DNA from: Congeria kusceri
Taxonomy: Eukaryota; Mollusca; Bivalvia; Myida; Dreissenidae
Length of the DNA: 64,000 nucleotides
Direction of reading: 5' to 3'
Assembly (NCBI GenBank): GCA_027627225.1
Contig: CM051033.1
Span: forward strand, 46,402,016 to 46,466,015
In this document: in pieces, positions 46,161 to 59,688 of the stretch
Numbering within the stretch: position 1 is the first letter of the stretch
Layout of the letters: every line of letters starts with the position of its first letter
Translations under genes and position numbers: made by a program
Notes under the pieces: generated by a model
What the model saw: the letters and a program-made list of their open reading frames with translations, nothing else
What the model was told of the DNA's origin: nothing
Database searches by the model: none

Positions 46161-47737
46161 TCTCTTGATTTCGTTATTTAATTAGCCTTTTCATATTTTA
46201 TAAAAGTAACTACCAAGTATTTAAGCCATCACGTTTGTCAAATAATAATTTCGAAAATATATGCTACCTTATTGTATTTGTGTACCAATATTTTATTTTA
46301 AAAGGAACACAAAAGATGTACTGAGTAATGTTAAAATAGCGTATATATTTGTGACAAATACAACTTTTACCAATGTCTACACTTTTCATATACAGTACAG
46401 TAAAGTTGTTGCTGTTAGATTTTGAGAGTTACTTCCCCTAGTATACGCCATATTTTTGTACTAAGTTTAAAGGTAGAGGTTACTTGGTTGTACGTTGGAA
46501 CGAAAGAAAAAGGGAGTATACTTACATTGTCTTATTGTCTATTGTATATGTTTATTTAAATATGAACATATTTACCTGTGTAAACCATCTTACATAATGC
46601 AGTTATTGACATATGATGTTCAGTTGTTCGACTAACAAAATACTGGTCTTAAAGGTCCAATATCGCAGTTTTGGGCTGTGAGAAATACTGTTCTAAAATT
46701 GACTGGTTTCCTGTCTATAATACATGTATTGTTCATATTTAATGGTTTCAAAGCACATTGCTTGTGAAAAGTTAAATTTTTGACGAATATCTGTTATTGT
46801 CATATACAAATTTGCTACTTGGCAGACATGCCCTAATATTTTTTACATATAAAGGCATACTAAATATCAAAATAGTTATGTTTTGCAACCAAAAGAACAT
46901 AACAGACAAACAGTTTCGTTAGATTGTACAAATTCCTGTTTGAAAATTCCATTTAAAGATAAATATTTTTCCAACCTAAACCTGCGGAACTGTGACTCCA
47001 CAATATTTATTGTTGTATAATATTTCATAATACAAACTTAGCCTTGTTCACAATATTATTTCAAACACCAACAAGGAAAGGTCCTTAGACTTATTTTCAA
47101 TATATATATACACTGTATAATAAAAACATTGAATAACATGTAAACAACAACAAAATACTATATTGAAGCCTATAACACCTAAACAACTTTCGTTATTTCG
47201 TACCATGTTTAAATGTTAATAAACTGCTTCAGCGAACCTTTACATTCAAAATAAATAACACGATCTTAACAGCATCTTCATATTATATGGGAAATATTTA
47301 ATATAGAAGTGATATATCTTACATATTTTCCTTTGAAGATGTTTTATAGGGATTACAGTATTGTTCCCAAAAAATTATATAATAATCCATCATATTTAAC
47401 TATATTTTGTATATTTTCATATCACGTCTGACTTGTTACGATGGCTACAACACATTGTTTTGTTTCCATTGTAGAACAAACCATTTGTCCTTTTTATGTA
47501 CATAGTATGCTTTTCTTTTCTTGTTTTTATACTGTTTATGGTTGCATGGAAAAGAACAATATTTTTAATTAAAGTTAAAGTGATATATATGTTACTCTGT
47601 CTTTTTAGTCAAAAGGTAGTTGATTGGACTTTGATTGTGATTTGTTTTTTACAATGTATTTTTATGACTGACAGTATTGTAATACTGAACAGTGTTAAGT
47701 CTTGGGATCCTATTCTACAGGTATATCATCCAATACT
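46161..47737. other. non-coding, 5' flank of LINE 1
   Basis: No ORF1-like frame was found ahead of the endonuclease frame of the LINE, so that copy may be 5'-truncated near 47.7 kb. The hydrophobic frame at 47496-47744 looks like chance AT-rich translation. Confidence 0.35.
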
Positions 47738-48460
47738 CATATGAACGACATTAACATTGCCTCGTTGAACTGCCGCGGTCTCTATGGGAATAAAAAAAGA
47801 ATGGATGTTTTTAATTGTTTAACGGAAAAAGATTACCATATTTATTGTCTACAAGACACACATTGGCCAAAGAGAAAGAAAATGAAATTTACTGTAGCTG
47901 GGATGGTATGTGTTTTTTAAGCAATGGAAAATCGAATGCCAGAGGATGTGCTATTTTAATTAAAAAAGACTTTGATTGTAAAGTTCAAAATTTTAAACAA
48001 GATGAGGCTGGTAATTTAATTGCACTAGATATTGTAATTGGGGAAAATAAGAATTCATTAATAACTATCTATGGTCCAAATCTCGACAGTCCACAATTTT
48101 TTAAAAATGTCTTCAAACTTATTGAGGAACTTGGAAATGATGATTTCATTTTATGTGGAGATTTTAACCTTGTTCTTGATAATAATTTAGACTATAGCAT
48201 CTATAAATCTTTAAACAATAATATTTATTCTAGAACTGTTGTTTTAGAAAAAATAGCAAAGCGCAATTTAATAGACACTTTCAGAGAAATGCATGATAAT
48301 ATCCAGAGATTTACATGGCGGCGTACTAATCCATTACAGCAAGCAAGACTAGATTTCTTTTTAATTACTCCTAATATTTTTTGAAAACTTCAAATATAAA
48401 ACCTAGTCTAAAGTCCGACCATTCCATCATCGATATATTATTACAATTCCAAAAAATTTG
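47738..48460 (+). pseudogene. LINE 1 endonuclease domain (broken)
   Basis: The frame starts with NDINIASLNCRGLYGNKKR and contains YCLQDTHW. It shifts frame near 47880, continues with the ITIYGPN and ILCGDFNLVLD motifs and RLDFFLITP, hits an in-frame TGA at 48382-48384, then reaches the SDHS motif (~48415). These are the endonuclease/exonuclease/phosphatase signatures that nick the target DNA. Confidence 0.85.
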
Positions 48461-48642
48461 AAAATGGCAAAGGACTGTGGAAATTTAACAACTCCTTACT
48501 TCATGATATTGACTATGTTGATTATGTGAAAAATAAAATTGATGAAATTAAAAAACAATATTGTCTACCAGTATATAATTTAGATAACGTACACACAATT
48601 AATAATATTTAAATAACTTTTAGTATAAATGACCAACTTTTT

Positions 48643-50092
48643 TTGGAAACTTTACTAATGGAGATCAGGGGCGGGACCATTTCTTATTCTAGTTATAAAA
48701 ATAAATTAGTATCTTCCAATGAGCGTAAAATGCTATTAGAAATTGAGCAAATAGAAAGCAATCTCAACGAAGCTAACAAAGAAAAACTCGGACAACTAAA
48801 TGTACAACTAAATAATATAAGGGATACGAAATTGAAAGGACATAGTATAACAGCCAGAAGTCAGTGGATTGAAAATGGTGAAAAAAACAACAACATATTT
48901 TTGTTCACTTGAAAAGAGAAATTATGTAAACAAAAACATACCTTTTATTCAAAAAGATGACGGTCAATTGATACACAATCAGCCAGAAATTCTTAAAGAA
49001 AATGCGTCGTTCTATAACAATTTATACCAAAAAATGGAATTGAATTCGGATTATAGTTTTAATGATTTAAAACATATTAATATAAATAAATTGACCACTG
49101 AACAATTTAATGACATGGAAGGTCTATTGACATACGAAGAGTTATGTAATACTCTGAGAAAAATGAAAAATGACAAAAGCCCTGGATCTGATGGTTTTAC
49201 AACCAATTTTTAAAAAATGTTCTGGAATAAAATTGGAAGATTTGTTTTGAAGAGTATTAACTTTGCCTATATAACCAATAGTTTTTCAGTACTCAAAAAC
49301 AAGGTATAATTCCTTGTTTACCAAAGGATAACAAGCCAAAACACTTTCTTTAAAACTGGAGACCTATTACTCTACTTAATACTGTTTACAACTTAGCATC
49401 TGAACCATAGCAAATAGACTACAATCATACTTAACAACGCTTATCTAAAAAGATCAAACTGGCGATATATTGGGGGAGAACACAAGACTACTATATGACA
49501 TTATGAACTATGCTGAAAATAACAAAATACCAGGTTTATTATGCTAATTGACTTCGAAAAAGCATTCGACACACTATCCTTCCACTGCACTGAACAAACT
49601 TTAAGCTTTTTTAATTTTGGACTTAGTTTTAAACGTTGGATTTCAATTTTCCTACAAAATGCACAAACAATGGTCCAATTAAATGGATTTTTATCTGAGA
49701 GCTTTTCAATAGGCCGCGGCTGTAGACAGGGAGACCCCATTTCACCTCACATATTTATTTTATGTGCGGAACTATTAGCCTTGAAGATTAAACACTGTTC
49801 AGATATCAAAGGCATTACTATCAATGGTATTGAATACACAATTTCCCAATTTGCTGACGATACTTCACTTCTGTTAGATGGTTCTGAAAATTCGTTAAAC
49901 TGTGCTCTTGACATGCTTCATGAGTTCTCTTTATTCTCTGGCCTGAAAGTGAATTTTGATAAACCTTATGTTATTTGGATAGGAGCACTGAAATACAGCT
50001 CAAGATCAATAAAGACTAAATACAAATTAACATGGGGTGTAACGAGATTTAAGTTATTAGGAATCATTTTGATGTCAACTTACAACGTATGA
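48643..50092 (+). pseudogene. LINE 1 reverse transcriptase domain (broken)
   Basis: Pieces in order are a linker frame and MKNDKSPGSDGFTTNF with TAA at 49211. Then come NWRPITLLNTVYNLAS (~49350, with stops around it), ENTRLLYDIMNYAENNKIPG, LIDFEKAFDTLSF, the GCRQGDPISPHIF box and the QFADDTSLLL catalytic box (~49850). At least five lesions lie between 48.6 and 50.1 kb. Confidence 0.88.
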
Positions 50093-50278
50093 TAGATCTT
50101 AAATTTTCTGAACAAAATGAATAAAGCTATTAATCTTATCAATATGTGGAAAAAATGATTACGTACCCCAATTGGTAGAATTACTGTTATAAAGTCTATA
50201 ATACTTCCACTGTTTACTCCATGTTTCTTTGCGATACCAACACCTAAAAGGCACATCCTTTATAGAATAAATAAACTT

Positions 50279-51489
50279 GTGTTTGACTTTGTATGGGATG
50301 ATAAACCTTACAAAATACGAAGTTCAATTCTTGTACAAAAATATGAAAATGGTGGATTAAATATGGTAGATATATATGCATACTCTAAGAAAATAAAACT
50401 ATCATGGTTAAGCAAATTGTATTCATGCTATGACAGTAAATGTTCAATTTTAATTAGATCTCTGTTTAATATAGGGACATTTTTTAACACAGGAAAACAT
50501 TATGCTCCTGTCGTTAAAGGTAATATAAAAAATGATTTTTGGTTTGAAGTGTTCACGTATTATGAACAATTTATTGATGTGTTCAAAATGTTCTGAACAT
50601 GCCTTTGTTTTATAATTGCAAGTTTAAGATTGGTAATGAACCATTTTTTCTTAAGGATTTGTACGACAGGGGTGTCAGATTCGTTAGAGACATAGTAATC
50701 GATTCAAACTCATTTTTAAGCGAAGCACAAATTGAACTTCTTACTGGTAAAACGATGAACTTTATTCATTATAAAGGCCTTATATATTCAGTGAGGAAAT
50801 TTATAAAGTCATTGAACCTACAGTTTAGTACCACAGATGTTTTGGTACAGAATTCTACCCTGTCATGCTATGCCAAATATTTTGTATGTTATGAAGGTCA
50901 ATCTAGATCAATATATGATTGTTTTATTCAAAATGACATAGAACCAATTTGTAAAAACAAATGGGCAATGTTTGCTATTGCCGATGATGAATGGAACTCT
51001 ATTTTTGAAAACATTTTCTACATAACAAGAGATAGTTATTTACAATGGTTTCAATTTAGGATTATTCACCAAATATTAGGCAAACATTCCTTAATGAGTA
51101 AAATGAAATTATTCAGTAATAGTACATGTACATTTTGCACTGAGCATGAAGAAACAATACTTCATCTATTTTGGAATTGTGAAAACTTTATAAAAGATAT
51201 AAACGAAGATCTGGTACACAATTTAAACATAAGAAGTATTGTAAATTGTAAGACTCTTATTTTTGGAAATACTAAACCAGGAAAAGACAATATTGATATG
51301 TTATGCCTTGAAGTGAAAAGATACATTTTTGCTTGTAGAAGAAATAAGATAATACCAAATTATAATGGTTTAATAAAAAGTTTAGCATGGGCTTATAATA
51401 TATATAGTAATATTAAACTATCAGAAACAGAAAAGGAAAGATGGTCAGTAATAGGAGAAATCGTAAACATCAACAATACTGTATTATAA
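50279..51489 (+). pseudogene. LINE 1 C-terminal region with zinc-knuckle
   Basis: Two frames (50279-50596 and 50599-51489) are separated by a frameshift at ~50596. They include GGLNMVDIYAYSKKIKLSWL, WFQFRIIHQILG and the CTFCTEHEETILHLFWNCE zinc-binding motif found after the reverse transcriptase of L1/Tx1-type elements. The second frame is intact for 296 codons. Confidence 0.85.
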
Positions 51490-51779
51490 TCATTACTATG
51501 ACAATTGTGCGATTTGTGCAGAAAAAGAAATACATTTCAATGCCTGGTGTTAAGTACATATCACATGTATAACATTAGACTCTGTGCAACCTGCCTTTTT
51601 TTCTTCGTGTGTTTATTATAGCTCTTAAGATTGCAACACATATGTACATCGAGTGTGGTTTTTGCGTACATCACTGTATAACAATGTACTATGACATATG
51701 TAATATGCACTTGTGTATATGATATGTATACGAATAAAGACGTTGTAATCAAAATATATATATATATATATATATATAT

Positions 51780-54700
51780 GGTAATCAATTATGGGATGAT
51801 GAATAATCGTGTTTATAATAAGAGGGAACAGGTATAACAATGTTCGTTTTGTAATTTTATGCAATATTGAATAACTTAAACAGTGTATAACAATCATTAA
51901 TGGAGCGATATTTACGTCGGTGGAAAATTGTTAACATGCTGCTCATTGCTGCATCGTAAATTGCCAGCATACAAAACTTATTTTAATGGTGTTAACTTAA
52001 TGTTTGTTCCTCTCGTATAATTCGGTTGCAGTGAATTATCGATGGCACTGAGCAATTTATAAACTCAACTGCTTTTACGATCATATGTACGAGGTGTTGT
52101 TTGTACAAGATAGTTCCATTTAAAATGCCTTCATTGTTTTAGTGACATTTGATGGTGAAGATGGATTTATTAAGTTCAATACTAGTAAACGTGGCGTCCA
52201 ATGAAGATTTCATTGGACATATATACACATCCCAAAATGCTCCAAATCGCGATATAATGTGATTGAATAACGTGCATTGCTGCATCTTCTGTTGACAGAA
52301 TGTGGAAACCAAAATAATGTATATATGTCGACATAAGAAGTAATGTGATAATTTATTAAACATGTTAAATATGGATTCTACAGTCTTGATGATTTTATAA
52401 AAATAATTTCATTATAATTTGATCTGCTCTTGCGTTAGTGCTGTTTCTTTCTATATGCGTCCAAATATTTGTACAAACGGTATTAAATTGTAGAAATGTG
52501 ATCATTTAACTGTTATTAACTGAGTTGTTGTAATCAAATAAACTGTTCTTTTGTCTGCGTGCATGATTTCTCCATAGTCGTTTGTGTGGCATGTGGTGCA
52601 TGTTCCTGCAGATTTCAGTCATTTGGAGTCAGGCAACAGGAACTTGTGTATGATTGTACACGCGATCTTAATAGATCTTAGTCTAGACTTACGCACTTCT
52701 ACATGCTATTCTTATGTGTGCGGATACAATGACATGAAATGCGTTTTATAACTTTATCAAGACAACAGTAGATGCATTTGTAAATTAACTGTTATACAAT
52801 GATAAAACCCCATAATATAATATTCTAAAATGGTATTACATTGTAATGCAGACATACTTTTCTAACCATTTAACATTGAGAAGTTCTGCTACATGTGTGT
52901 CAGTAATGTGTTTGAATAAATTAACTAATTTTAGTAATATCGTAATAGTGCAATATTTATGCCAATAAAATTTACATACGTTTATTACAGTTTTAAGGTA
53001 TATTGCTAGAACATTTCAGCCTGTATGTTCTAAAATTGTGCCTTACATTTTCGTTGATTAGGTTGCCTCTAAACACCCAATCCAACAAAGAAATATACAA
53101 TCTGGTAATATATATATATATTATTCGCAAATCAGCTTAGAGACTGACATGCAAGATATACGATTTATATCACAAATATATTGTATAGTTGTATCTATTA
53201 TTGATGTAAATGTATATATATTTGTTTAATTGACCCCCGATGATTAACCAATCAAGGATTGAGTTGACCAATCATTGGTTTATATTTCAGTGATAAATAA
53301 TAGCGCATGGTAGCAAAATCCAATCAATTTACTCCAAACCCATGGACAAACAACCTTAGACAAACAGAAAGGCGGAGCGATCTATGATTGTGCAACTAGT
53401 CAATCGCGGCGATCCACGGTGATTTGTTATAGATATTAAAGCAAAATGGTATCTTCACGATTCTCAACGCTGATGTCCTCGTGTTAAAAGCAAATCCTGC
53501 GATTCCACGGTGACCAGTGTGCAATTTCCCTTAACAGAGAATCGCGGTGACACGTACTTTTTGGCATACGCTACGCGAAGAGTAGTGTATCCACACAATG
53601 TAGTTAAAATAATACCTTGCACACATGTTATGAAATGTTTGAGCTTTAAATAGAACAACTGCTGTGAGTTATTTCTTATTACTGTTTGTCATCAAATTAA
53701 AACGGGTTAATTGTTTTTAACATGTCCGCAAAAGATTTTCAGTCTAGAAACCAGTATTTTCCATTGTTTAAAACATTCTCCAGAAACACAGCTACGTACA
53801 TGTACGCGTATGATGAAACAACGTTCAATTTAACACTGTGAACAATCACATAAATACTGCTTGTGTCTGGTTTTTCATCAACATGCGTTTACTTTGTTAT
53901 TAATTTAATATTATGCACACCATCTAACATTGGTCTCAAATATGAATAGGACATCAAATTGCGGGACGCAGTGACCCTGAAAATGCATCAGGGCATCTGC
54001 TTTCAAGAAACACGAAAGAAACAGCGCTTTTTATTATGACACTTGATATATGTGTTTGTTCATAGCATGCGTATATAACAATACTGTCTGCTGTGTGAAC
54101 AGTTTATTTATTATATTATGTTTGTAGTTCAGACAAGAGAATCGTTTAACGGGTTTGCAAAATATATTTCATAAATAAAACAATTTCAACTGTCGAGGCA
54201 TTGCAACTATGCTTGTCAGCACATGTGATGTGTGACCAAACAAACGCCAGAAAACTCAGCAAATCATAAAACATGAAAATTGTTTACGGTATTTAATATG
54301 CAAATTTATGGAATGCGTAGGCAACTAACTGCTCAACACAATGAGTTTTCATCAGGCTTTTACATCTCAGCTTGATAAAAAGCTTTTAAATGTGGATCTG
54401 AATTACAGATTCACGGTATACAAAGTTGATCCGATTTTATTATCTATGGACAACCATGATAAACGAGTGGGTTATTTTTGACGAGAGTTTATAGATAAAT
54501 AACAAATCAAAAGTATTCTGGGCCGCTACAGACAATGCATCAGATTTGATTGATTGCGCTTTCACACGTTTTTGTTTTCGAACAAACCTGTGAATGTTGG
54601 AATATTTAAATGTATTCACTTAATCTTTTTTTATTCTGCATAAATCCTAAACATAGCGGCATTTGCTTTGATATGGGCCTTATATTGTAGCCAATTAAAT

Positions 54701-54829
54701 ATGTATTCATATATTCACAACAAAAGATGTGTTCTTAATAAATCAGTGGAGAAAAGTAAACTTTATTACTTCTGCGGAATAGTGCCACTTTGTATGCTAG
54801 AAAAGAGATGAACGCCTAATACGTGATTG
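51780..54829. other. non-coding, no supported gene
   Basis: AT-rich DNA with a short (TA)n at ~53108. About 53390-53580 is somewhat richer in G+C, with repeated ATCGCGG and CCACGGTGA motifs (GCGATCCACGGTGAT, GCGATTCCACGGTGA, AATCGCGGTGACAC), but no coding frame could be supported. Confidence 0.4.
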
Positions 54830-55010
54830 CCACGCCCAAGCATCGGCAAAAAATAACTTTCTCTCTGAAATCCGATGATTCCAATTCGACATTTGCAGGC
54901 AATGTGTTTTGATAAAATGGCGGCAAAATTGTACCGTTGTTACATTTAATGATATGCTGCGCGACAAACAAACCGTAAAATGAAGAAAAAGTTAAACTTT
55001 TGTTAGGGCA
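54830..55010 (+). repeat. duplicate flanking LINE 2 (left)
   Basis: AATTCGACATTTGCA...TTTTGATAAAATGGCGGC and TTACATTTAATGATATGCTG then CGCGACAAACAAA match 60295-60390 in the same orientation. The ATGGCGGC start reads MAAKLYRCYI* here and MAAKLYLCYI* in the other copy. Three of the four substitutions inside this frame are silent. Confidence 0.8.
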
Positions 55011-55439
55011 TGTGAAGCGTTTGTAAGTATTATTAGCTATTCTCTTTTGTCGAAATCTTTGCATTGTTTCAGTTTCGTTTTCTTTTGGCCACTTTGGTGA
55101 AGAAAGTCAACAACTAGTACTTGCCAACTGAATCCAGATAAGCACTCATATTTCTCTTTTTTGTAAACGAACATACCTGAACATACCTGCATTCAGACGG
55201 CAAGTATAACAAATCTTTAACTATATATAGTAAAATTTAAATCAAGTCTGAAGCGGCCCGTGTGCAGGCTAAGTAGTAATTATAAGAGCCAAGGAACCAC
55301 ACTGCTCGTACTAATTATTTATAAATATTATTGTCACTTGTTCAATATTGAAAATTACAGAAACGTATTTAGACGATTTGTTTTCAATTCATCTGATTTT
55401 TAAGGGAATTTGTCAACAGTTGTCTTAGGTGTTTTCTCA
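55011..55439. other. non-coding between duplicate and LINE 2
   Basis: No feature is seen. It may include the 5' UTR of the following LINE. Confidence 0.3.
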
Positions 55440-55454
55440 AAGCTTTATTTCAGC

Positions 55455-56572
55455 ATGGCGTCTTCATCGGAAAGTTGTACCTCAACTCCTCTCGTGATGT
55501 CTAGAGCGACCAAGCGCCCCCATGCCGCCATCGGGTCGGGCTTCTCAGTCGACGGAGAGCTTTCTTACCTCGACCTCGACTCCGGAAGAGTGCTGCAGGC
55601 CGCCAGGTCAGGCGATGGTATTACCCTTACCCCTACTGCTTACCACTCCTTGGTGTCTAAGTAACTTGTTCTAGAGCGTGGCCTTAGCAGACTTAATAAG
55701 CTCGACAAGCTAGACTCTATTGAAGGATCAATTACAGGAATTTGACAGTAGGCTTAAGGCCACCGAGATATGTACTAACGAATTGAAGAATTCTGTCTCT
55801 TTCATTAGTGACAAATACGATGATATCATGGAAAAAAAGTAACGTTGATTCTGCCAAAATTATAGCATGTGAGCGCGAAATCATAGCTGTAAAACAAACT
55901 AATGATGAGCTTCGTAAATCCCTCCAACAGCTTATCACAACGAACAAAGCCCTTAAGGAAGAACGTTTATGCATCAAAAGCCGCAGTATGCGCGACAATC
56001 TTTTGCTCACTAACATATCTGAAAACTCTCAATCCAGAGATGGTCGGTATTTTGAAGACACTGAGTCTGAATTGTGCAAATTTCTAAATGACAAGTTGCA
56101 GGTGCGTGATGTAAAATTTGAACGTGTGCACCGTCTTGAACCAGTTCGACGCGGACAACAAGGGGACGGACCACGGACCATTGTTGCCAAATTTCTTAGC
56201 TTCAAGGAGCGTGAACTAGTGCGCCGAAGTGGCTATAAACTTAAAGGCACGAACTATGGCATCCACGAGCAATATCCGGAGAAAGTAGAGCAACGGTTTC
56301 GTGAGATCTACCCTGTTTTACGACAGCTGAGGTCGGAGAACAGGAGGGCGGTCCTGGTAAAGGATAGGCTCTTCGTTGACGGAGTCCCGACCCGATCTGA
56401 GGACGTTCAAGCTCCCAGGCGCCAACCCTCTCGGCAGGATACATCGAGCACCCGGTTAAAGGGCAGCCATGGTGGTGACCATGTTCCTCAAAGACACTTT
56501 TCTTATGCTAATGTCAAAGTTTGTGGCATAAAGTCTAAACTAAATATACCAGAATGTTTGCGATTATGTTAA
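55455..56572 (+). pseudogene. LINE 2 ORF1 protein (L1 ORF1p-like, broken)
   Basis: It starts MASSSESCTSTPLV. An in-frame TAA (55662-55664) and two frameshifts (near 55740 and 55845) break the N-terminal, coiled-coil-like part. From 55808 the frame is intact: SRSMRDNLLLTNI, then a domain with VKFERVHRLEP and TIVAKFLSFKERELVRR, then YGIHEQYPEKVEQRFREIYP and AVLVKDRLFVDG. Coiled coil, RRM-like and C-terminal domains in that order match the nucleic-acid chaperone ORF1p of L1-type elements, which packages the RNA. Confidence 0.8.
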
Positions 56573-57305
56573 TAAGTTTGATATTTTTGTTGTTACTGAA
56601 ACGAAGCTTGATGATTTAGACTATATTGAAGTAGATAATTATACTTTTATATCAAAGCATAGGAAACAGAAATCATTGAAAAGATCTGGTGGTATCGGAA
56701 TTTTGATAAGAAATGATATTTTTCCAAATTTTGTGTCTATTGATTCCAAATGTGAATACGTTTTGTGGTTTAAAGTGTCACATAGCGCGTTTTGGGGGCC
56801 GCTTATGTTCCACCAGATAACACTAAGTTCTAATCAAGGGGAATTTATGAATTATTTTATGAAGAATTAGACCGATTCTCCTCAACCAATCAATATGTCA
56901 TTTTAACTGGTGATTTTAATGCAAGAGTCGGGGAACTGGTTTTTATTACTGATATAGACGAAGCAATATATGATAACGTTGATATTAATACACAAGATGT
57001 TTTTGAAAATGAAATGAATGATATTCTTATATCTCATCACACTGAAATTAAGCGCATTTCCCAGGATACATTTGTAAACAGATTTGGCAGAAGTCTCATC
57101 GAATTTTGTAAACATAACGTAATGACTATTCTAAACGGCAGATCATTCAATGATAAACATACTGGAATGTTTACGTGTACAAATGCGGCCGTTGTTGATT
57201 ATGTTCTATCATCCAAAAATGCTATTTCCCTCTTCTGTCATTTTGAAGTCGGTGAATATTGTCCACTTTTTTTCAGATGTACATTGTCCATTTTTTTAGT
57301 ATGAA
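56573..57305 (+). pseudogene. LINE 2 endonuclease domain (broken)
   Basis: It reads FDIFVVTETKLDD, RSGGIGILIRNDIFP, VILTGDFNARVG (~56905) and AAVVDYVLSS (~57185) in changing frames. These are the expected order of endonuclease/exonuclease/phosphatase motifs. Frameshifts lie near 56575, 56790 and 56870, among others. Confidence 0.8.
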
Positions 57306-57539
57306 ATCATACCAAATTGATTATAATATGATTGAAGCTAAACAGGAAAAAATTAAATCATGGCAGGATAATCAACGTCACGATAAAAAATTTTTTTTAA
57401 TAATATCAAGCTTGCGCATGTGCATTCTTTGTTAGATGATAACAATACATTGCAAGATAAAGACAATATTAACGAGGCTGTTACAGAAATAGGAAACATT
57501 TTTACTGATTCTGCCAAAATTACATTTGGAACATATGTA

Positions 57540-59240
57540 AAAAAAGAAAGTTAAGTCTAGTAAGAAATATCCAAAGAAAAAATTGTTTGAAACAGGAATG
57601 TAAATCTAAGCGATATAATTTTCATAACCTAAAACAAAGATACATCTCATGTAAAACAAATGACAAATAAACATAATATGTTAAATGCTAGTAAGCAATA
57701 CAAGAAGGCTATAAGAACTGCTGTTATTAAACGAAAACGTATTTTTAAACCGGAAATTAAAAATATGCGACAAAATTCTCAAAAAGACTACTGGAAATGT
57801 GCCAATAGTTTAAATAACAAAACCCAACGTAAAACTGTAGATGAAAATGTATTCTATGATTTCTTAAATAATTTGAATTCTAACACGTATGATAACGAAG
57901 CTGTGCCTGATTTTGATTTTTCAAATGTCGCAATTGTAAATGATTTAGACACCGATATCACTGTGTCAGAAGTGAATAAAGCCATATTAAATCTTAAACT
58001 TGGTAAAACCAGTGGTTTAGATAACATTACAAATGAATTTATTAAGCATTAAAGTGGTGTATTAACACCACTATACGTCAAACCTTCTAATAGAATTTTA
58101 AAAACTGGTATTATACCAGAAGCTTGGCTTATTGGTGTCGTCATACCAATATGTAAAAATAAAGGTGACAGCTCTTGTCCTGAAAACTACAGACCTATTA
58201 CAATATTGAGCTGCTTAGGTAAACTGTTTACTGCAATTATCAATGAACACCTGATTAAATACTTAGATGATAATGAATTCATTTCAAAAAGCCAAGCTGG
58301 TTTTAGAAAAAAAAAACAGCACAATAGATAACATTTTTGTATTACATATGTTGTCAGAGTACTATAAACATAAGCGGTCTAAGCTTTTTTTGCGCATTTA
58401 TTGATTTAAAAAAGGCATTTGACTCTGTATGGAGGACTGGCCTGTGGTCAAAACTCTTGAAATATAATGTCAATGGTAGACTTTTTAATGTTATAAAAAA
58501 TATGTATAATGGCATTAAGTCCTGTTTATTAATAAATAACAATAACACTGATTACTTTCAGTGTTGCCAAGGAGTTCGACAGGGTGGCAACCTTTCACCT
58601 GTGTTATTTTCTTTATTTCTTAACGATTTAGAACATTTGATGCTTAGTCATAATGATAGTTGCCTTGACATAAGTGAACCAGAGTTAGATGTATACTTAA
58701 AACTTGTGGTACTGCTTTATGCAGACGATACTCTTTTATTTGCAAAAAGTGAGCAAGAATCGATTTCTTTACTGGAGACGTTTGGTAATTATTGTAACAC
58801 TTGGAAACTTTATATTAATGTAGACAAAATTGAAATTTTAGTATTTGGAGACAGACCAAGACATCCAAGAAACATTGTTGTTCATAACCATAAATTTAAA
58901 GTTGTTGATACTTTCAAATACCTCGGTGTTCTTTTTTCAACACATAGGCGTTTTGCCCAAGCAAAGAAACATGTAGTCGAACAAGCAAGAAAAGCTCTTT
59001 TGAGTTTATACTTTAAGATTATAAATTCATCCTTACCATTAGATTGTCAATTAAAATTATTTGATAACACTGTCGTTCCTATAATGTTATATGCAAGTGA
59101 AATATGGGGCTATGGTGATCTTAGCATGATCGAAAAAAATCATTCTGATTTTTTGAAACACATTTTGAATGTTAAGAAAAGAACTCCCCGTTTTATGTTG
59201 TATGGTTATCTTCAGCTTTATATAAAGTCTTTCTAAAAGA
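57540..59240 (+). pseudogene. LINE 2 reverse transcriptase domain (broken)
   Basis: The frame 57660-58052 ends in NKAILNLKLGKTSGLDNITN and a TAA. The same frame then continues with PENYRPITILSCLGKLF and SKSQAGFRKKK. A slip in the A9 run near 58311 shifts it to FIDLKKAFDSVW (58400), GVRQGGNLSPVLF (~58573) and the LLYADDTLLFA catalytic box (~58715). It then continues through FKYLGVLFS to 59236, an intact 299-codon stretch. Confidence 0.88.
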
Positions 59241-59493
59241 TTCCATATCTACTATTAACCATTTTTACGGCTGGTTTAAACATGTTTAATCTATTTTAAA
59301 TGAGTGTGGATTAAGCTATATATGGGTATACCCAACAAGTTACAGTGACAAGAAATATGTTAGTAAGCTTAGTAGAGAACTCACTTAAAGCAAAATACCA
59401 ACAGACCTGGAATAGTAGTGTTTACGAATCTGAAAATGCCTTAATTATAGGATACACAAAACCGAACACAAACTTGAAGATTTTTATTGTACT

Positions 59494-59688
59494 TTGCCTA
59501 ATATAAATGTTCAAGCATTAACTAATTTTAGACTTTGTAAAAACCATATGCCTATAGAAAAAGGTATATGGCTTGGCATAGGTAGACAAGACAAAATATG
59601 TAACCTGTGTAATATAAATGATATTGGACATGAATTTCATTACCTATTTAATTGTCCCTATTTTAATACTGAAAGCAAAGGATTTTAA
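59494..59688 (+). pseudogene. LINE 2 C-terminal zinc-knuckle
   Basis: ALTNFRLCKNHMPIEKG and ICNLCNINDIGHEFHYLFNC form the C..C..H..C knuckle that closes many LINE ORF2 proteins. The fragment at 62484-62765 carries a related sequence. Confidence 0.8.

Larger units (their letters stand above)
47738..51779 (+). mobile_element. decayed L1/Tx1-like LINE (ORF2 only)
   Basis: A non-LTR retrotransposon ORF2 broken into about eight frames. In order it shows an apurinic-type endonuclease, a reverse transcriptase with a FADD box, and a C-terminal zinc-knuckle region. It ends with an AATAAA-like GAATAAAG, TTGTAATC and a (TA)n run (51753-51778). GCRQGDPISPHIFILCAELLA is typical of the L1/Tx1 group. No ORF1 is seen. 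Multiple stops and frameshifts make this copy inactive. Confidence 0.85.

Noticed and set aside
47496..47744. A hydrophobic 82-residue membrane protein upstream of LINE 1
   Set aside because: T-rich DNA gives Phe/Leu/Ile-rich frames by chance. There is no signal or conserved motif, and the frame runs into the LINE.
48382..48384. Stop-codon recoding in LINE 1
   Set aside because: The TGA before the SDHS motif is only one of many stops and frameshifts in the same copy, so ordinary decay explains it.
51561..51897. Minus-strand frames with Ile-Tyr repeats
   Set aside because: They are translations of the (TA)n tail of the LINE.
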